This document shows, piece by piece, positions 44,040 to 55,498 of a DNA stretch of 64,000 nt (within the stretch, counting starts at the first letter, position 1; every line of letters starts with the position of its first letter). The DNA comes from Tillus elongatus. Its lineage: Eukaryota; Arthropoda; Insecta; Coleoptera; Cleridae. Both the position numbers and the translations under genes were made by a program. The notes below the pieces were generated by a model that was given only the letters and a program-made list of their open reading frames with translations, ran no database searches and was not told where the DNA came from. The stretch spans positions 84,863,406 to 84,927,405 of the forward strand of contig OZ023267.1 of assembly GCA_964006375.1 (NCBI GenBank), written 5' to 3'.

Positions 44040-44325
44040 TGTGCTATATTAACATCTAAAATACTTAGATGACTGGACGGCAACCCTACGCATACAGTTT
44101 ATGCGTTTACTCCTATGGTAGATCCAGGTTATGAAGTTGATATAAAACCATATAGTAAGGTTTTTATGCCTCTTACGACGCGCATTATTTCGCATATAAA
44201 TGTAAACATTATCGATCAGAATTCAGTACCTGTGACGTTTCAATATGAGGAGATCATTATGATATTGGAATTAAGACAGAGACTACCATATTATGTTGAT
44301 TATAAATACTAGTAATCAAGCCGCT
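44040..44325 (+). pseudogene. Polinton minor capsid candidate, C-terminal fragment
   Basis: The reading gives HTVYAFTPMVDPGYEVD-like residues, then KPYSKVFMPLTTRIISHINV, DQNSVPVTFQYEEIIMILEL and a stop at about 44310. It supplies the C-terminal end lacking in 3390-3914. The start of a major-capsid gene follows on the same strand, so this is a plus-strand remnant of the same structural module. Confidence 0.55.
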
Positions 44326-44399
44326 CCAGCTTCAGTATCTTCGGTACCTGCATCGATGACGATTCTATCTCGAGGGCACATGCAGTATCTAGATTAATT

Positions 44400-44520
44400 G
44401 GGTTACGATGTTAAGCAAACTACACATTCGCAGACCCTGTGCACGACGACTCAATCAAAGGGAAAAAAATACACACATAGGCTTGGCATCTCAATTGTAT
44501 CGGCATTCCCGCCTCTCCCG
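44400..44520 (+). pseudogene. Polinton major capsid start, fragment
   Basis: About 120 bases read an ADPVHDDSIKGK-type opening and an adjacent histidine/isoleucine segment, the same as the opening of 56340-57055 (-). The fragment is cut at about 44520, where a minus-strand LINE begins. Confidence 0.45.
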
Positions 44521-46250
44521 AAAGAATTGTTTTCGTTTTTGTGGTTTTTGTGTAATCAGGTTTCGGGTGAGAATTAGAGTTCGTCAGTTTTTGGATGAAT
44601 TTTGTGTGATGCATCTTTGTAGCTGTCTTGTATGGCGGTGGGGAATGCGGATATTGTCATCTATGTCTCGTGTTGTATGTACGGGTTTATTATGATTTTT
44701 GTATACTGTTTCCAATTTGTTTTAAATTGTGTTTTTTGTATGGATGCGAGGGTGTGATTTTGTGTGTTGGTTTCTACAATGATGGGGAGGTGATCTGAGT
44801 CTAGTTTTAGTCTTATATTACGTATTATATTTACATTATTTGAGATGCAGACGTATAGTATTGAAGGTGTGTTGTCTGAGTAAGCAAAATTGTTGTATGA
44901 ATTATTTGGATAGTGGAGTGTGTATGTATTGTGTAAAAAGCAGTTGTTTGGTTTAAGGCCGTTACCTTCGTTATAGACACAGTTCTAATTTGTGTTTGTG
45001 ATTAAAGTCCGCTATTATGAGTTATTTGTTTTGTGAGTTTAGATCGTAATGTTATTCTTGATTGTCGATGTTAGGTGGGCGTACGTTTTTGTTGTAACAA
45101 TTGATTACTGTTGTGTTATGTTTTTGTATGGTGCGTGTTTCGAACAAGGCTTTTGTGATGGTGTTAATTTTTGCTACCAGATGATGCTGTTTACATTACA
45201 TATGGGGTGTTACGGAGATTATTGTGATCGTAGTATCTGAGTTTTGGTGTTCTTCGTGTTAGGTGTGTTTCCTGTATGCAGATTATTAATATTTGTTCTC
45301 AATGTCACAGGCATTCCAAGATTAATTTTACTGATTTTAAGGATAAATTTGAGCGACTTGATTAATAATACTTTCCTAAATTTGACATGATAATGTCACG
45401 GAACAAAGTGAGAATTTGGCTCAGGTCGCATATGTTACTGATGATTTTTGGTTCGTTGAGTAATGTGCCAAATTGCCACATGTGGGATGTTGGAGCATTT
45501 GTCTTAGGTTGGATAGATGTATCAGATTATGTGTGAGTTGTGTGTTTGACTTGGGAAATGTGTGAGATGGTTTTGTGTGTTATATTGATATGTTTTTACC
45601 AACTGATCCATATACTTGGTGTACACTGGGCACTCGCGGTAGTTATCTGCATGAAGACACAGGAAGTTACACTACTGGACTTCCATATCACCTTCTTGCA
45701 GTCCTCGGTGTGGTGGTTCTTGATGCATTTGCGCATATTGATTTAGGTTTGCATTGACTTGTTCCATGGCCAAAATTTTTGACAATTACGTGACTTGTTG
45801 TTTCTTCATAGGGCTTTTCATTTTGTTCTAATCTTGTGAAGGTCTTTTACCTTCCTTCATTCGTTGAGGTTTTGGGTCCTTCTGGTGGTCACTAAAAACT
45901 ATGACGAGGTTCCGTTCTTGCCTTTGAATTTTATGCATGATTCTATAAGCAGCTTGGCCTCAGGCATGCAACTTCGTCTGCTTGAGGTCGGGTGCTGCTT
46001 TGAGGACTATATTTTTAGTTCTACCTTTTTTTGGGCAGAATGTGGAAAATTCGATGATGCTGTTGCGATGTTCCTCTTTTATGTTCTCGTTGTCAAAGGT
46101 TGAGTAGGTATAAATTCTGATTTCCCCATTGCTGAGATATTTGATAATTATTATTACATAGTTGCTTGATTTGTTTTCACACTGCAATTTGAGCTGCAAC
46201 TGCCCACACCGTGTGGAGGTTCCTGGGAAATGAGGATGTGTTGCGTTGTC
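44520..46250 (-). pseudogene. Jockey-clade LINE fragment: end of ORF1 and endonuclease of ORF2
   Basis: On the minus strand, 46200-45950 resembles the pre-zinc-knuckle part of jockey-type ORF1 (NEIRIYTYSTFDNENIK-like, then STFCPKKGRTKNIVL). Near 45660 a knuckle reads NFLCLHADNYRECPVYTKY, the C-x2-C-x-N-Y-x-x-C-PVY pattern of the jockey clade. ORF2 begins near 45300 and its endonuclease appears near 45000-44750 (ALNQTTAFYTIHTLHYPNNS, then RLKLDSDHLPIIVETN with the catalytic-type SDH). The reading ends at 44520. Numerous stops and shifts are present. The element would move by target-primed reverse transcription. Confidence 0.6.
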
Positions 46251-46399
46251 GTTCTAGGCTCGATAACTACGTAGCGCTTTCGGTGTCTTAAACATATAAT
46301 GTGCAGTTTGATAACGATTATCAATTACTAATTCTTTGGGAGCCTACGGCGACAAACTCCTTCTTAAAACTATGTATGGCAATGAACAATGAATACCAA

Positions 46400-46990
46400 G
46401 TAAAAGATTTTAGTACAGCACAAAATAAAACTTGCTGAAAACATTCAAAACAATCACTTAATGCCTTAATATGATAGACCTGACATTATACAAACATTAA
46501 TGATGAAATTAAACTAGATGAAATAGAAGGTTTGCTAGAATTGGTTTTTATGTAACGGCCTAAGGCATATACTTATGACGATCTTCGACACTATAAATAT
46601 ATTATAAGATCAAACAGTGTTTATAAAGTTAAATACAATCCGAATGGGTGAACTAATTTTTCTCAGAAAAGTATCTAACTCTAACCAAACCAATTGCAAA
46701 TCCTTGAGCGGAACATCCTCAACTCCTCACGGTTTTGGTGATGACACACATGTTAACGTAAAACAATAACCCAACCTGGAATTCACAATGTAAATGATAG
46801 AAAAATCAGCACCAACAAGTGGATGATACAAAATAACAAGCAAATAAAATATGTGAATTGGGATGACATAAATAAGTTAGTTGATAGACTTAGAGTTCTA
46901 GTGCCTTCTCAAGTAGCTGATAATAATGCTCATAACAACTAAATTGAATCAATCATTGAATAACTAAAAGAAGCAGATGTTAACGCCTAG
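46400..46990 (+). pseudogene. Polinton-associated conserved protein, internally deleted copy
   Basis: The N-terminal KLAENIQNNHLM-like segment (46425) is followed after a deletion by ARIGFYVT-like, AYTYDDLRHYK-like and NYNPNG-like segments and the WDD-type tail near 46850-46990. The same deleted form occurs at 51380-51960 and in each arm of the palindrome at 33266-34726, so this truncated version multiplied. Confidence 0.55.
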
Positions 46991-47239
46991 TAAAGCTACA
47001 TATATCATACATGCCTGCCTACTGCTTAGTATATCAAACAAATACTTTCGATAGCTTAGTTAAAAATATACCAAATGAAGTCAAAGTCATAGTGACTGGC
47101 ACTCAAAATATCAACAAAACTGAATGTAACCATCCACTCATTTTCTAATGACACACGCTAAATGGTTTAATTGTAGAAAATATAGAAACCTAAAGGACTA
47201 AAATAATAAAGAAAGACACAAATAACAACAATATATTTA

Positions 47240-47290
47240 GAGAAACCTGACGATCGTTTCCCTAACCGAGTTAACGTCATCAGAGTGATA
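47240..47290 (-). ncRNA. Hammerhead-like ribozyme motif of Penelope relic
   Basis: On the minus strand the sequence is CTGATGAC, a stem of GTTAAC/GTTAGG around TCG, GAAACGATC and GTC then AGG. It has the CTGATGA and GAAA boxes and a GTC cleavage-type triplet, the closest match to the hammerhead consensus in the window. Stem I is weak. A decayed sister lies at 52072-52110. Activity is not shown. Confidence 0.5.
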
Positions 47291-47997
47291 AATGATCCTA
47301 AATATCTTACATCTACATCTCTGCTTATATTCTTGTGCAGGTAGTTGGTCACTAAGGTTAAGGGTGGTTTAACAACACAAAAACTAACATATTTGGATCG
47401 GCGGAAATACCTAAATTATTTTATTATCTATCGGACTTGCTCCTGCCGATATGTCTTGTAAAGACCCTCTTTTGGTCTTCCTTTCAGACAAAAAATATTA
47501 ATGAAAAGCCCATCTACAATATCTGAATTTAGGAAGGATAAAGGATCATTTAACGTTCCTTTAAAGCAGAATAATAAAGACGTTGTAAAAAGTGAAATTA
47601 ATTAATACATTTGCTTAGAGACCTGTAAAAATGACGCTACACTATATACAAGATTTTTCATTTTACTTGACTGTAATTTTCCAAAACGTTCAATCGCTAA
47701 AAGCACATATGAAGGATTCTATTGCAGATGAATGCTATTTATAAGCATCGATTATACTACTTGTTGATTCTTCGACAACTCAGCAGGATGATATTCAGAT
47801 ACCTGACCATCTTAGAATTTACACATCTTATGTAAAGAGCAAGAGATATCCATGTGGTTCTACGATATACATCAGGAATAATTTAAAATCAGATGAATTT
47901 AAAATTTTGTTTGAAGACAATTGCGAAACCTTGGATTTTGTGTAATATACAAACCACCATCTACCCCATCCACGCAGTTAAAGACAAATTCAACAAC

Positions 47998-48179
<182 letters not shown>

Positions 48180-48313
48180 TATGATATGCATCAGGAATAA
48201 TTTAAAATCAGATGAATTTAAAATTTTGTTTGAAGACAATTGCGAAACTTTGGATTTAGTGTTGTACAAAAACCACCATCTACCACTCCACGCACTTAAA
48301 GGCAAATTCAACA

Positions 48314-48339
48314 AAACACACACACACACACACACACAC

Positions 48340-48421
<82 letters not shown>
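48314..48421. repeat. (CA)n followed by (TA)n microsatellite
   Basis: About 14 CA units, AA, then about 39 TA units, following the duplicated endonuclease segment. Confidence 0.95.
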
Positions 48422-48423
<2 letters not shown>

Positions 48424-48829
48424 CCGGATGCCAGAATACGTTGATTTTTGGTGATTTCAATGTAAACATTACAAAGAAACAAAGCAGTTCATTCGTAAAT
48501 TATTTTGCAAATAATATGTTTAATATTCTAACATCGCAATCGTCTACAGATGGAAGCACACAGATTGATGTGGGTTTTTCAAACAACAGAAAACTCAGGC
48601 TACTCACTCGGGCTTTTTATTCAAATTCATATTTGAGCTTTCGTAAGCATGTAGTTTGTATTTTAAAAGAATATGATGAGCTAGTAACAATTAAAAAAGG
48701 TACTCCGTCAAAACTGAATCATGGGTCATTTCTAATAGGGCCATCAAACATTGCAGCAACTGTTTTATATAGGGAATACACTCCCGAGTCCATTTTACAC
48801 AAAATGGTAGACGTGAAAAGCCGATAAAA

Positions 48830-49193
48830 CATCCTGGAAACTACGAACTGAGAAGAAGGTGGTCAATATTTGTTCTAACATACACTGCCGTGCCACCTCT
48901 GGAAGTGGTGTGGTCATTGCGGTATGCCTTTATAGATAGATGTTGGCCGGCACGAATGACGGGGCCGGATTAGTTGAGAGTGACCTAGGTCCACAGCGCC
49001 GCGTAACAAAAGCGAAGTCGATTTCTGTGCGGACAGTTATAATCGACACCCATTGAAAGTGCAACACAAAATCTGAAAACAAGTCATGTAAAGTTACGGA
49101 AGCAACAACCGAAAAATATAGTTAAAGACCAAAGAAAAAGAAAAGCGGGCTGTCACTATCGTTCCGACGTTTGTTCTGTATACTGTACGACAA
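48830..49193 (+). promoter_or_regulatory. Histone H2B 5' flank, copy 1
   Basis: This 360-base region precedes H2B pseudogene 1 and is shared with 55140-55498 and, inverted, with 58135-58425. Conserved phrases include CACTGCCGTGCCACCTCTGG and GAAGTCGATTTC. A TATAGTTAAAG at about 49118 might be the TATA element. That it once held the H2B promoter is inferred from position. Confidence 0.45.
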
Positions 49194-49564
49194 GATGCCA
49201 CCGAAAGCTAGGGGTAAAGTTATCAAGAAGGACTGCAAGGTCCAGAAGAACATCTCCAAGGGTGACAAAAAGAAGCGTAGGATGAAGGGAGAGCTACGCA
49301 ATTAATATTGACAAACTGCTGAAGCATATCCATCCCGACCCCGTATCTCGAGGAAGGCCATAAGCATTAATGGACAGCTTCGTCAACGACATATTGGAGC
49401 GCATCACCGCCGAAGCCTACAGACTAGCTCATTACAACAACAGATCCACGATAACCAGCCGGGAGATCGAGATCACCATCAAGCACGTTCTGCCCGGTGA
49501 ACTCGCCAAACACGCATTCAGCGAAGGCATCAAGCCGGTTATCAAATACACCAGCTCGAAGTAA
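49194..49564 (+). pseudogene. Histone H2B pseudogene, copy 1
   Basis: From ATG at 49194 the reading has the lysine-rich H2B tail ([15 protein letters not shown]), then a shift near 49300 in the segment that should read as the first histone-fold helix, and from 49370 the clear C-terminal part: [45 protein letters not shown] and KYTSSK with a normal stop. Full-length H2B is about 123 residues and all parts are present. H2B is a core nucleosome protein. This copy has at least one shift and an in-frame stop. It is followed by a histone-type 3' stem-loop. Confidence 0.9.
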
Positions 49565-49627
49565 ATAAATAAACGTGTGCCTTTCAATTGTGTCACATTA
49601 GACGGAAAACTTATAGAGAAAAAAGTC

Positions 49628-49643
49628 GGCTCTTTTCAGAGTC
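49628..49643 (+). terminator. Histone mRNA 3' stem-loop
   Basis: GGCTCTTTTCAGAGTC lies 64 bases after the H2B stop: a six-base stem with a four-base TTTC loop, the element that replaces poly(A) in replication-dependent histone mRNAs. One closing pair is weakened (T in place of C). Confidence 0.8.
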
Positions 49644-49740
49644 ACAAATTAACAAACATTTCGATGATAAGTACGCTCGATCCGTAACCTACTCGCAATT
49701 AGCTATTGTTTAACCGACGCCATATTTCACTCATCAGAAC

Positions 49741-49962
49741 CTTTTTTTTTTCTCTATTATTATTTTGCCCTCTGAACTGTGTCGATCGAAATGACACCAC
49801 GCCCTTCTTGTCTGTTATTGTATTTGCCAATTTGAGCAGTTCGAAATATCGTGAAGAGCAAGCGTAGTTCACAGTTCAGCCGCAGCCGAGTCAGCGCCCA
49901 GGTGAAACTCCGCCTACTTTGTTGTCCCTAAAACGTCCTATACGCGGCACTCGCAACTGTCT
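49741..49962 (-). mobile_element. R1-clade LINE 3' end inserted in histone 3' flank
   Basis: A poly-T run (a minus-strand A tail) follows the histone-flank phrase TTTCACTCATCAGAACC. Then comes the reverse complement of the R1 LINE 3' UTR (phrases TTTTGCCCTCTGAA, TTCGAAATATCGTGAAGAGC and TTTGTTGTCCCTAAAACGTC). The copy is 5'-truncated at about 49962. The identification rests on 58430-59520 and 60560-61320, where the same UTR joins R1 coding sequence. Confidence 0.65.
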
Positions 49963-50214
49963 TAAGTCAGACTCGCTCACATCGTTAGTTCTTGTTTGAT
50001 GAGTTTTTTGCGTCTCGTTTGTCGGTGGGTTTTTAGATGCGTAGAGCTAGTATACGCATTCAATTTTTTTCAAGTATCATTTCTTTGATACTGGACGGAA
50101 TTGGGGGCAGATTCCTTGGAGTGGGGTTCGTCCTTGATGCATGTTCACAGAACATTGGATTTTGGACTGTAAAGTAACCACCGCACCCTCTAGATCTGGG
50201 ATGTCACGGATAAC
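49963..50214. other. No gene seen
   Basis: A short spacer between the truncated LINE and Polinton debris. A T-rich stretch near 50060 is the only feature. Confidence 0.4.
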
Positions 50215-51370
50215 CGGAATATTGTGCCTTCTTAGGTAGCTAGTAATAACGCGCATAAGATTGAAATTAAATGAATTATTGAAGAAATTAATGAGGTAAG
50301 TGTTATATAAAGAATCAGATTTGTTTTGTTAATCACTTTTAACATGTATAACGAAAAACTCGGAAGTTCTACAAATTTAAAACCTCTAAACAGAGTTGTT
50401 CAAAGACAAATGTTTCCGAAAAGTCCATGGTGATGTTGATTTACAAGAACATATTAAGAACCTATTGAACCTTCAGATTGTGTGAATAAAAAAAAATCGA
50501 TTATTGAAAAATTGTATTAAGTCTGCAAATCATTTTCTTTTAACTAGTGTTACGTAAACATCAATTACTCTTGAAAAGTATATCAAGGAGTAGATACACA
50601 TCAAATAGCGTACTCCTAACACAAATACAAAAAAGACTTTTGCTGACTTGGATTTTGTTGATACCACAATATCTAAAGTCCAAAAAGATTACAGATCTGC
50701 CATTCTTAAGACTCGAGGCTAATATGAAACATACGTTTGCTAATAAAGATAATATAAATCAAAAGATGTAATCAGTATTTTCTCCGAAGATTTTCAGGAA
50801 AACTTGATACTTCTCAGCGCAGCTGTTATTACCAACATTGTTGCAAGTAAATCAGCATCAGTGAAGTTACTTAGTGAGATGAATGATGCTATAGGCCAAT
50901 AGTACACATTATTACCATACCTATTTCATATTAGGTGTAGGTAAATTTTAATTGACAAGCACGATTTGGTTCCTTTAAAGGTACAAGTAGCTTCTGATCA
51001 AAAAAAAAAAGAAACTAATCAAACTAGGACATCATGCAGTGGATGTCGGGTTAACAGATAGCATCATGGATGACTCTTTATTTAGGTTATCTAAAAAATT
51101 AACTCATTTTTAATCTGTAACTACCTTTCTGTCACAAAATATATTGGATGGCAATTTTCAACATGATACAACATGCGCATGTTCAAAACAAATCTCATTA
51201 AATAATGCCAATATTTGTCAGAACAGAAGAATGCTCGATTGATGTTATTGGAGTTCCCAGAGAAAACAGGAGGAAAGTAGTCATAAAGAACTATATGCCT
51301 GGAAGGCGCAATAGCAAAATTATGACGTGATGGACAGGACAAAAATATTAAGAAAAATATTTTAATACAG
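50215..51370 (+). pseudogene. Polinton accessory-gene tail and fibre-like gene, decayed copy
   Basis: The tail at 50215-50320 (ASNNAHKIEIK-like, ending in a TAA) is followed by the start of the fibre-like gene near 50340. A PSDCVNKK segment and a coiled-coil stretch near 50670-50765 parallel 27360-27600. Further on, a helical segment near 50860 and a short C-terminal stretch with IDVIGVPRENRRKVVIKNYM at about 51235-51290 may be the end of the fibre-like protein. Every frame is broken, and the latter assignment is tentative. Confidence 0.45.
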
Positions 51371-51959
51371 CACACAACAAATCTTGCTGAAAACATTCGA
51401 AAGAATTACTTACTGCTGAAACCTGATACACATGACAATGATGAAGCTTTTCACTTATAAAAATACCTAGACTTCATTAATGAGGACCTTTAACTAGATA
51501 AAATGAGATATTCACAAATAGAAGGTTTGCTAAAATTAGTTTTTATGTAAAGACTTAAGGCATAACAATCTTCAATACTATAGAGATATTATAGAGTCAA
51601 ACAGTGCTCATAAAGTTAAATACGATTCCAATGGGCGAACTAAAGCTTCTTCGGAAAAGTATCGACCTCTAATAAAACGAATGACGAATCCTTGAGCAGA
51701 ACGTCCTCAACTCCTCTCCATTTTGGTTACGACAAACATCTTAACGAAAAACAATAGACCGAACCTAGAATTCAAAACTCAGCACCAACAACTAGATGAT
51801 ACAAAATAATAAACAAAATATGTATATTGGGATGACATAAATGGGATGGTTAATCGACTTAGACTTTTGGTGGCTTCTCAAGTTGCTGGTAATAATGCCC
51901 ATAACAACGAAATTTAGTTAATAATTGCAGAACTGAAAGAAGCTGATGTTATCGCCTAG

Positions 51960-51960
<1 letters not shown>
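51370..51960 (+). pseudogene. Polinton-associated conserved protein, internally deleted copy
   Basis: Same structure as 46400-46990: an N-terminal NLAENIRKNYL-like piece, a deletion, then RPKAYNNLQYYR-like, KYDSNG-like and the WDDINGMVNRLRLLVASQV tail, with a stop at 51957. A (TA)n tract starts immediately after. Confidence 0.55.

Positions 51961-51961
<1 letters not shown>

Positions 51962-52015
<54 letters not shown>
51962..52015. repeat. (TA)n microsatellite
   Basis: About 27 TA units directly after the accessory-gene stop, at the same place where 46990 and 34613 have CATACATGCCTGCC instead. Confidence 0.95.
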
Positions 52016-52017
<2 letters not shown>

Positions 52018-52044
52018 ATACATACCTGCCTATTGCTTGGAGAA

Positions 52045-52115
52045 CTCAAATGACTATAATCTATTTAAAAAAACCTGACTTGCACTAACCAAGTTACCGT
52101 CATCAGAGGATATAT
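52045..52115 (-). mobile_element. Penelope-like relic with decayed hammerhead motif
   Basis: Minus strand: CCTCTGATGACGGTAAC, loop TTG, GTTAGTGC, AAGTCAGGT. The CTGATGA box, stem II and the CCT/AGG stem I pairing survive, but the GAAA box is gone. It sits in the same context as 47240-47290. Confidence 0.5.
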
Positions 52116-52439
52116 ACTTTCAAATATCTACAACTCTGTTTATATTCTTGTGCAGGTGGTGGGTCACTAACGATTAAGGGTGGTTCAACAACACAAAAAT
52201 TAACATATTTCGATCTGCGGAAATACCTAAATTATTGTATTATCTAACGAACGTACTGCTGCCGATCTTTCTTGTAAATAAGACCCTCCTTTCGGTGCTC
52301 CTTTCGGACAAACAAATATTAATGCAAAGCCCATCTACAATATCTGTATTTAGGAAGGATAAAGGAATATCTAAAGTTCTTCCAAAGCAGAGGAGTGAAG
52401 AGGTTTAGAAAAGTGAAATTATGTAATGCATTTGCTAAC

Positions 52440-52735
52440 AGGTCTGTAAAAATAACGCGGAACTTTACACAATATTATCCATCTTACTTGACTATAAATT
52501 TCGAAAAGGTTTAGTCTTTAAAGGCACATTTGAAGGATATTATTGCAGATGAGTGCTATTTAAAAGCATCGATTACACTACTTGTTGAATCTTCGATAAC
52601 TCAGCAGTATGATATTCAGATACCTGGCCATGTTAGAATTTACATATCTGATGTAAAGAGCATGGTGCAGCGATATACATTAGAAATTATTTAAAATCAG
52701 ATGAATTTAAAATGAGAAACATTGGATTTGGGTAT
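52440..52735 (+). pseudogene. Endonuclease gene fragment ending in a hairpin
   Basis: This is a second copy of the beginning of 47600-48830 (VFKGTFEGYYC-like, then IYIRNYLKSDEFK). From 52668 the sequence turns back on itself: the reverse complement of about 52668-52735 follows at 52736-52818, with a short extra segment (GTCTTCAGACAAC) in the second arm. The centre is at TATTACCCAAATCC. The result is a foldback end. Confidence 0.5.
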
Positions 52736-52801
52736 TACCCAAATCCAAAGTTTCTCATTTGTCTTCAGACAACATTTTAAATTCATCTGATTTTAAATAA
52801 T

Positions 52802-52872
52802 TTCTAATGTATATCGTTCAAATAAGAGCGAAACTAGTATATGTTTCCAGTAATAATCTTGATATATATTTT

Positions 52873-52968
<96 letters not shown>

Positions 52969-53026
52969 AAAATATATATCAAGATTATTACTGAAAACAT
53001 ATACTAGTTTCGCTCTTATTTGAACA
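52802..53026. repeat. Inverted repeat with (TA)n centre
   Basis: The left arm (about 52818-52878) with TTCAAATAAGAGCGAAACTA and AATAATCTTGATATAT, and the right arm (about 52968-53026), are reverse complements flanking about 45 TA units. Only the right arm recurs at 63230-63290. A cruciform could form over the whole stretch. Confidence 0.85.
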
Positions 53027-53425
53027 GATTAATGTGGGAGCGGGGGAGTCGTGTCGTTGGGTGTTAGGGAGCAGCACTGAATTTAAACTGAAACTAGAGA
53101 ACCATATTATAACAATGTTTAACATTTAATAATTATACACCAAGTCTCTCTTCTTATATTTACAAACATTTATATATCTAGATTTACTTAACTAATTCTC
53201 AATAGTAAATAAACATTGTCAGCAGTTCACAACAGAATTTGCAATCTATAACATTTCATTCTGTAAATATCAACACACTGGTGTATTTGTTTGTAAATAC
53301 GCCAAGTGATGATATCAATTCAATGTCAATAATTACGTGACGGGCTTGACCTATTACCTACTTGACATTGCTTTACTTTAATGTTTCACAACTGTATTGA
53401 CGGTATGACCCTCCCCCCTCCCCGG
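53027..53425 (-). repeat. Candidate LTR/3' end of errantivirus-type element
   Basis: About 370 bases are shared with 63290-63640, each lying downstream of an env fragment on the minus strand. At 53408-53424 the minus strand reads GGGGAGGGGGGAGGG, a good polypurine tract, which would place an LTR start just beyond it. Exact ends are not defined because no second LTR is intact. Confidence 0.45.
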
Positions 53426-53599
53426 CGGTATATCTAACTGTTCCAAGGACATCCTGCCGAGTCAACAAGGGACGACGTCCTCTGGCTAGCTACGGGCTAT
53501 AGGAACCATCAGCTGTTCCTTGTAAGCTGCTCAACTCTGCCATCTCTATTGGTTCGACATCGGGGTAGGCCTTCTCGACACCAGATCTTCTTTTCTTCG

Positions 53600-54270
53600 A
53601 CAGTGTCCTTTTCTTAGTTTTCTACTGAATCCTCCGTAGTATACAGATAGCGGTTATAATTACTATAGCTACTGTGGCTGTGGTGGTGAGGCTCGTTATT
53701 ATGGAAAGATGCGTGACCGTGCGCCATTCGGATTATTTGGAGATGGTCCTACTCTTGCAGTTCTTCTTGAGCAATATCCGTCAAATCATCATATGGGCGA
53801 TCTACTGCTTCTTGAGGAATTATCACTGGACTGATTAAGGCTTTTGAAACCGTTAAGTTGGTTGGCATTGGTTTCACGAATCCACATATAATCGGCACTC
53901 CCTCTATCTGCTTGGGAGTTAAAACCATAGGTTTTGTCTTGATGATACAGTGGGAGATGGATATTATGCCATACTGCTTCATCGTAACTTCTTCCCTTTG
54001 GCCGTTACATATAATGGCAATTCTATATTCTCGTGGGTTGATGAACAACCATGAGTTGAGTTTATAGTGTACAGTTGTTTCCAGATTGTCGACTTGACTT
54101 TCTGGTGATGGTGGACACGTGGTTTTGTCTTCCATCTTGTGTATCTCATCTATTATGCAGTTGTGGTTGGTTTCCATGCTTCTTACCATGGCTAGGGAAC
54201 AGACATATAGATTCTTGAAGATTGTGATGCTGCTTGTGAGTTCATCATCATCGTTGCGCGTTTTATTTCT
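53600..54270 (-). pseudogene. Errantivirus-type env C-terminal region
   Basis: The main frame (54189-53749) has NHNCIIDEIHKMEDKTTCP, SWLFINPREYRIAIICNGQR, GIISISHCIIKT and VPIICGFVKPMPTNLTV, with cysteines spaced as in the insect gypsy Env/baculovirus F ectodomain. A following frame gives a hydrophobic segment THLSIITSLTTTATVAIVII (near 53640-53710), the expected transmembrane helix, and a basic tail. Upstream residues match the end of 30540-31165. The protein would be a membrane fusion glycoprotein; a frameshift before the membrane segment breaks this copy. A polypurine tract follows. Confidence 0.65.
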
Positions 54271-54424
54271 TCCAAATTGGGAATTTTTACTTTAGAATTA
54301 TTAGTTGTATTGGAATTTATTTATTACGAAATTAGGTTTAATATTAAAATTAGATGTTTCTACCTTAGGTTCTGTTTTGCTTATTATATGTTTTTCCGTA
54401 TTTCACCAAGTTTTTCCCGTATTA

Positions 54425-54645
54425 TCGTACTGGCCAACAGAGCTAGCTGTTCTTAAAAGTGAGTTTGAAGACAAATTGAAAAAATTAACTAAGGATATAA
54501 CTTCCCATGTGCTGCATGATATTGATATACCAAAGAATAAAGTTCTAAGTAAGGTACTGAATCAGCTGGACACTAAGATCTCAGCTCTACAAGCTAAGTG
54601 GAAACTTTACATTCAATACCATGAAACGTATAACATTTGAACCAT
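54425..54645 (+). pseudogene. Polinton fibre-like protein fragment
   Basis: Residues VLKSEFEDKLKKLTKDI, HDIDIPKNKV and VLNQLDTKISALQAK repeat the helical part of 27930-28080, with few differences. It lies isolated between env and histone-related sequence. Confidence 0.55.
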
Positions 54646-54834
54646 CTGATACTAAAAAACAAATTATTGATGAATCATATAAACTTCCAAAAATAAGTTT
54701 TAAATGTAGACGTACAATAATCAAGGGTGTGTAAATGATATGTGGTAGATTGATTCAGCTGAATTACAGACTACTACAAAAAACCTCTGGTTACAAGTAC
54801 AGTTTAGTGGTTATCAACTGCCTATACGACGTTT

Positions 54835-55140
54835 TAGGGTCTACAAAGTAGGTGGGTGCTGACTTGACTGCGGCTGCACTGTGAACTACACTGGCTCTTC
54901 ACGATAATCGAAGTACCAAAATTGGTAAATACAATAACAGACAAGAAGGGCATAGTGTCATTTCGATCAAAACACTTTAGAGGGCAAAATACTAATTGAG
55001 AAGAAAGAACGTATACACGATCGTTGCGAGGGCCGCCTATAGGATGTTTTAGGGACAACAAAGTAGGTGGAGTCTCACCTGGGTGCTGACCTGGATGCAG
55101 CTGCGCTGTGAACTACGCTGGCTCTTCACGATATTTCGAA
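54835..55140 (+). mobile_element. R1-clade LINE 3' UTR, 1.5 tandem units
   Basis: This is the sense orientation of the R1 3' UTR: GACAACAAAGTAGG, TTCACGATA, ACAATAACAGACAAGAAGGG, GAGGGCAAAAT, then a restart at CGTTGCGAGGGCCGCC and a second partial unit. It runs directly into the H2B 5' flank at 55140. The reverse complement of the whole arrangement is at 58135-58745. Confidence 0.6.
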
Positions 55141-55498
55141 CTACGCTGAACTACGAACTGAGAAGAAGGTGGTCAATATTTGTTTAAATAGATACACTGC
55201 CGTGCCACCTCTGGAAGTGTTGTGGTCGTTGCGGTATGCCTTTATAGATAGCTGTTGTCCGACACTAATGACGGGGACAGATTCGTTGAGAGTGATCTAC
55301 GTCCACAGCGCGCTTAACTAAAACGAAGTCGATTTCGGTGCGGACCGTCATAACAATCGACACACATTTAAAGGGCAACGGAAAATCCGAAAACCTGACT
55401 ACAACGGTAAGGTTACGGAAGCAACAAACGAAAAATATAGTTAAAGAAAAGCGGACGGCCTCTATCGTTCCGACGTCTGTTATGTATACTGTACGACA
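55141..55498 (+). promoter_or_regulatory. Histone H2B 5' flank, copy 2
   Basis: Closely matches 48830-49193, with the same CACTGCCGTGCCACCTCTGG phrase. It is also present inverted at 58135-58425 without any H2B coding part. Confidence 0.45.

Noticed and set aside
44408..44695. Plus-strand 95-codon frame
   Set aside because: Only its first 35 codons fall in capsid-related sequence, in the wrong frame; the rest is antisense to the jockey LINE.
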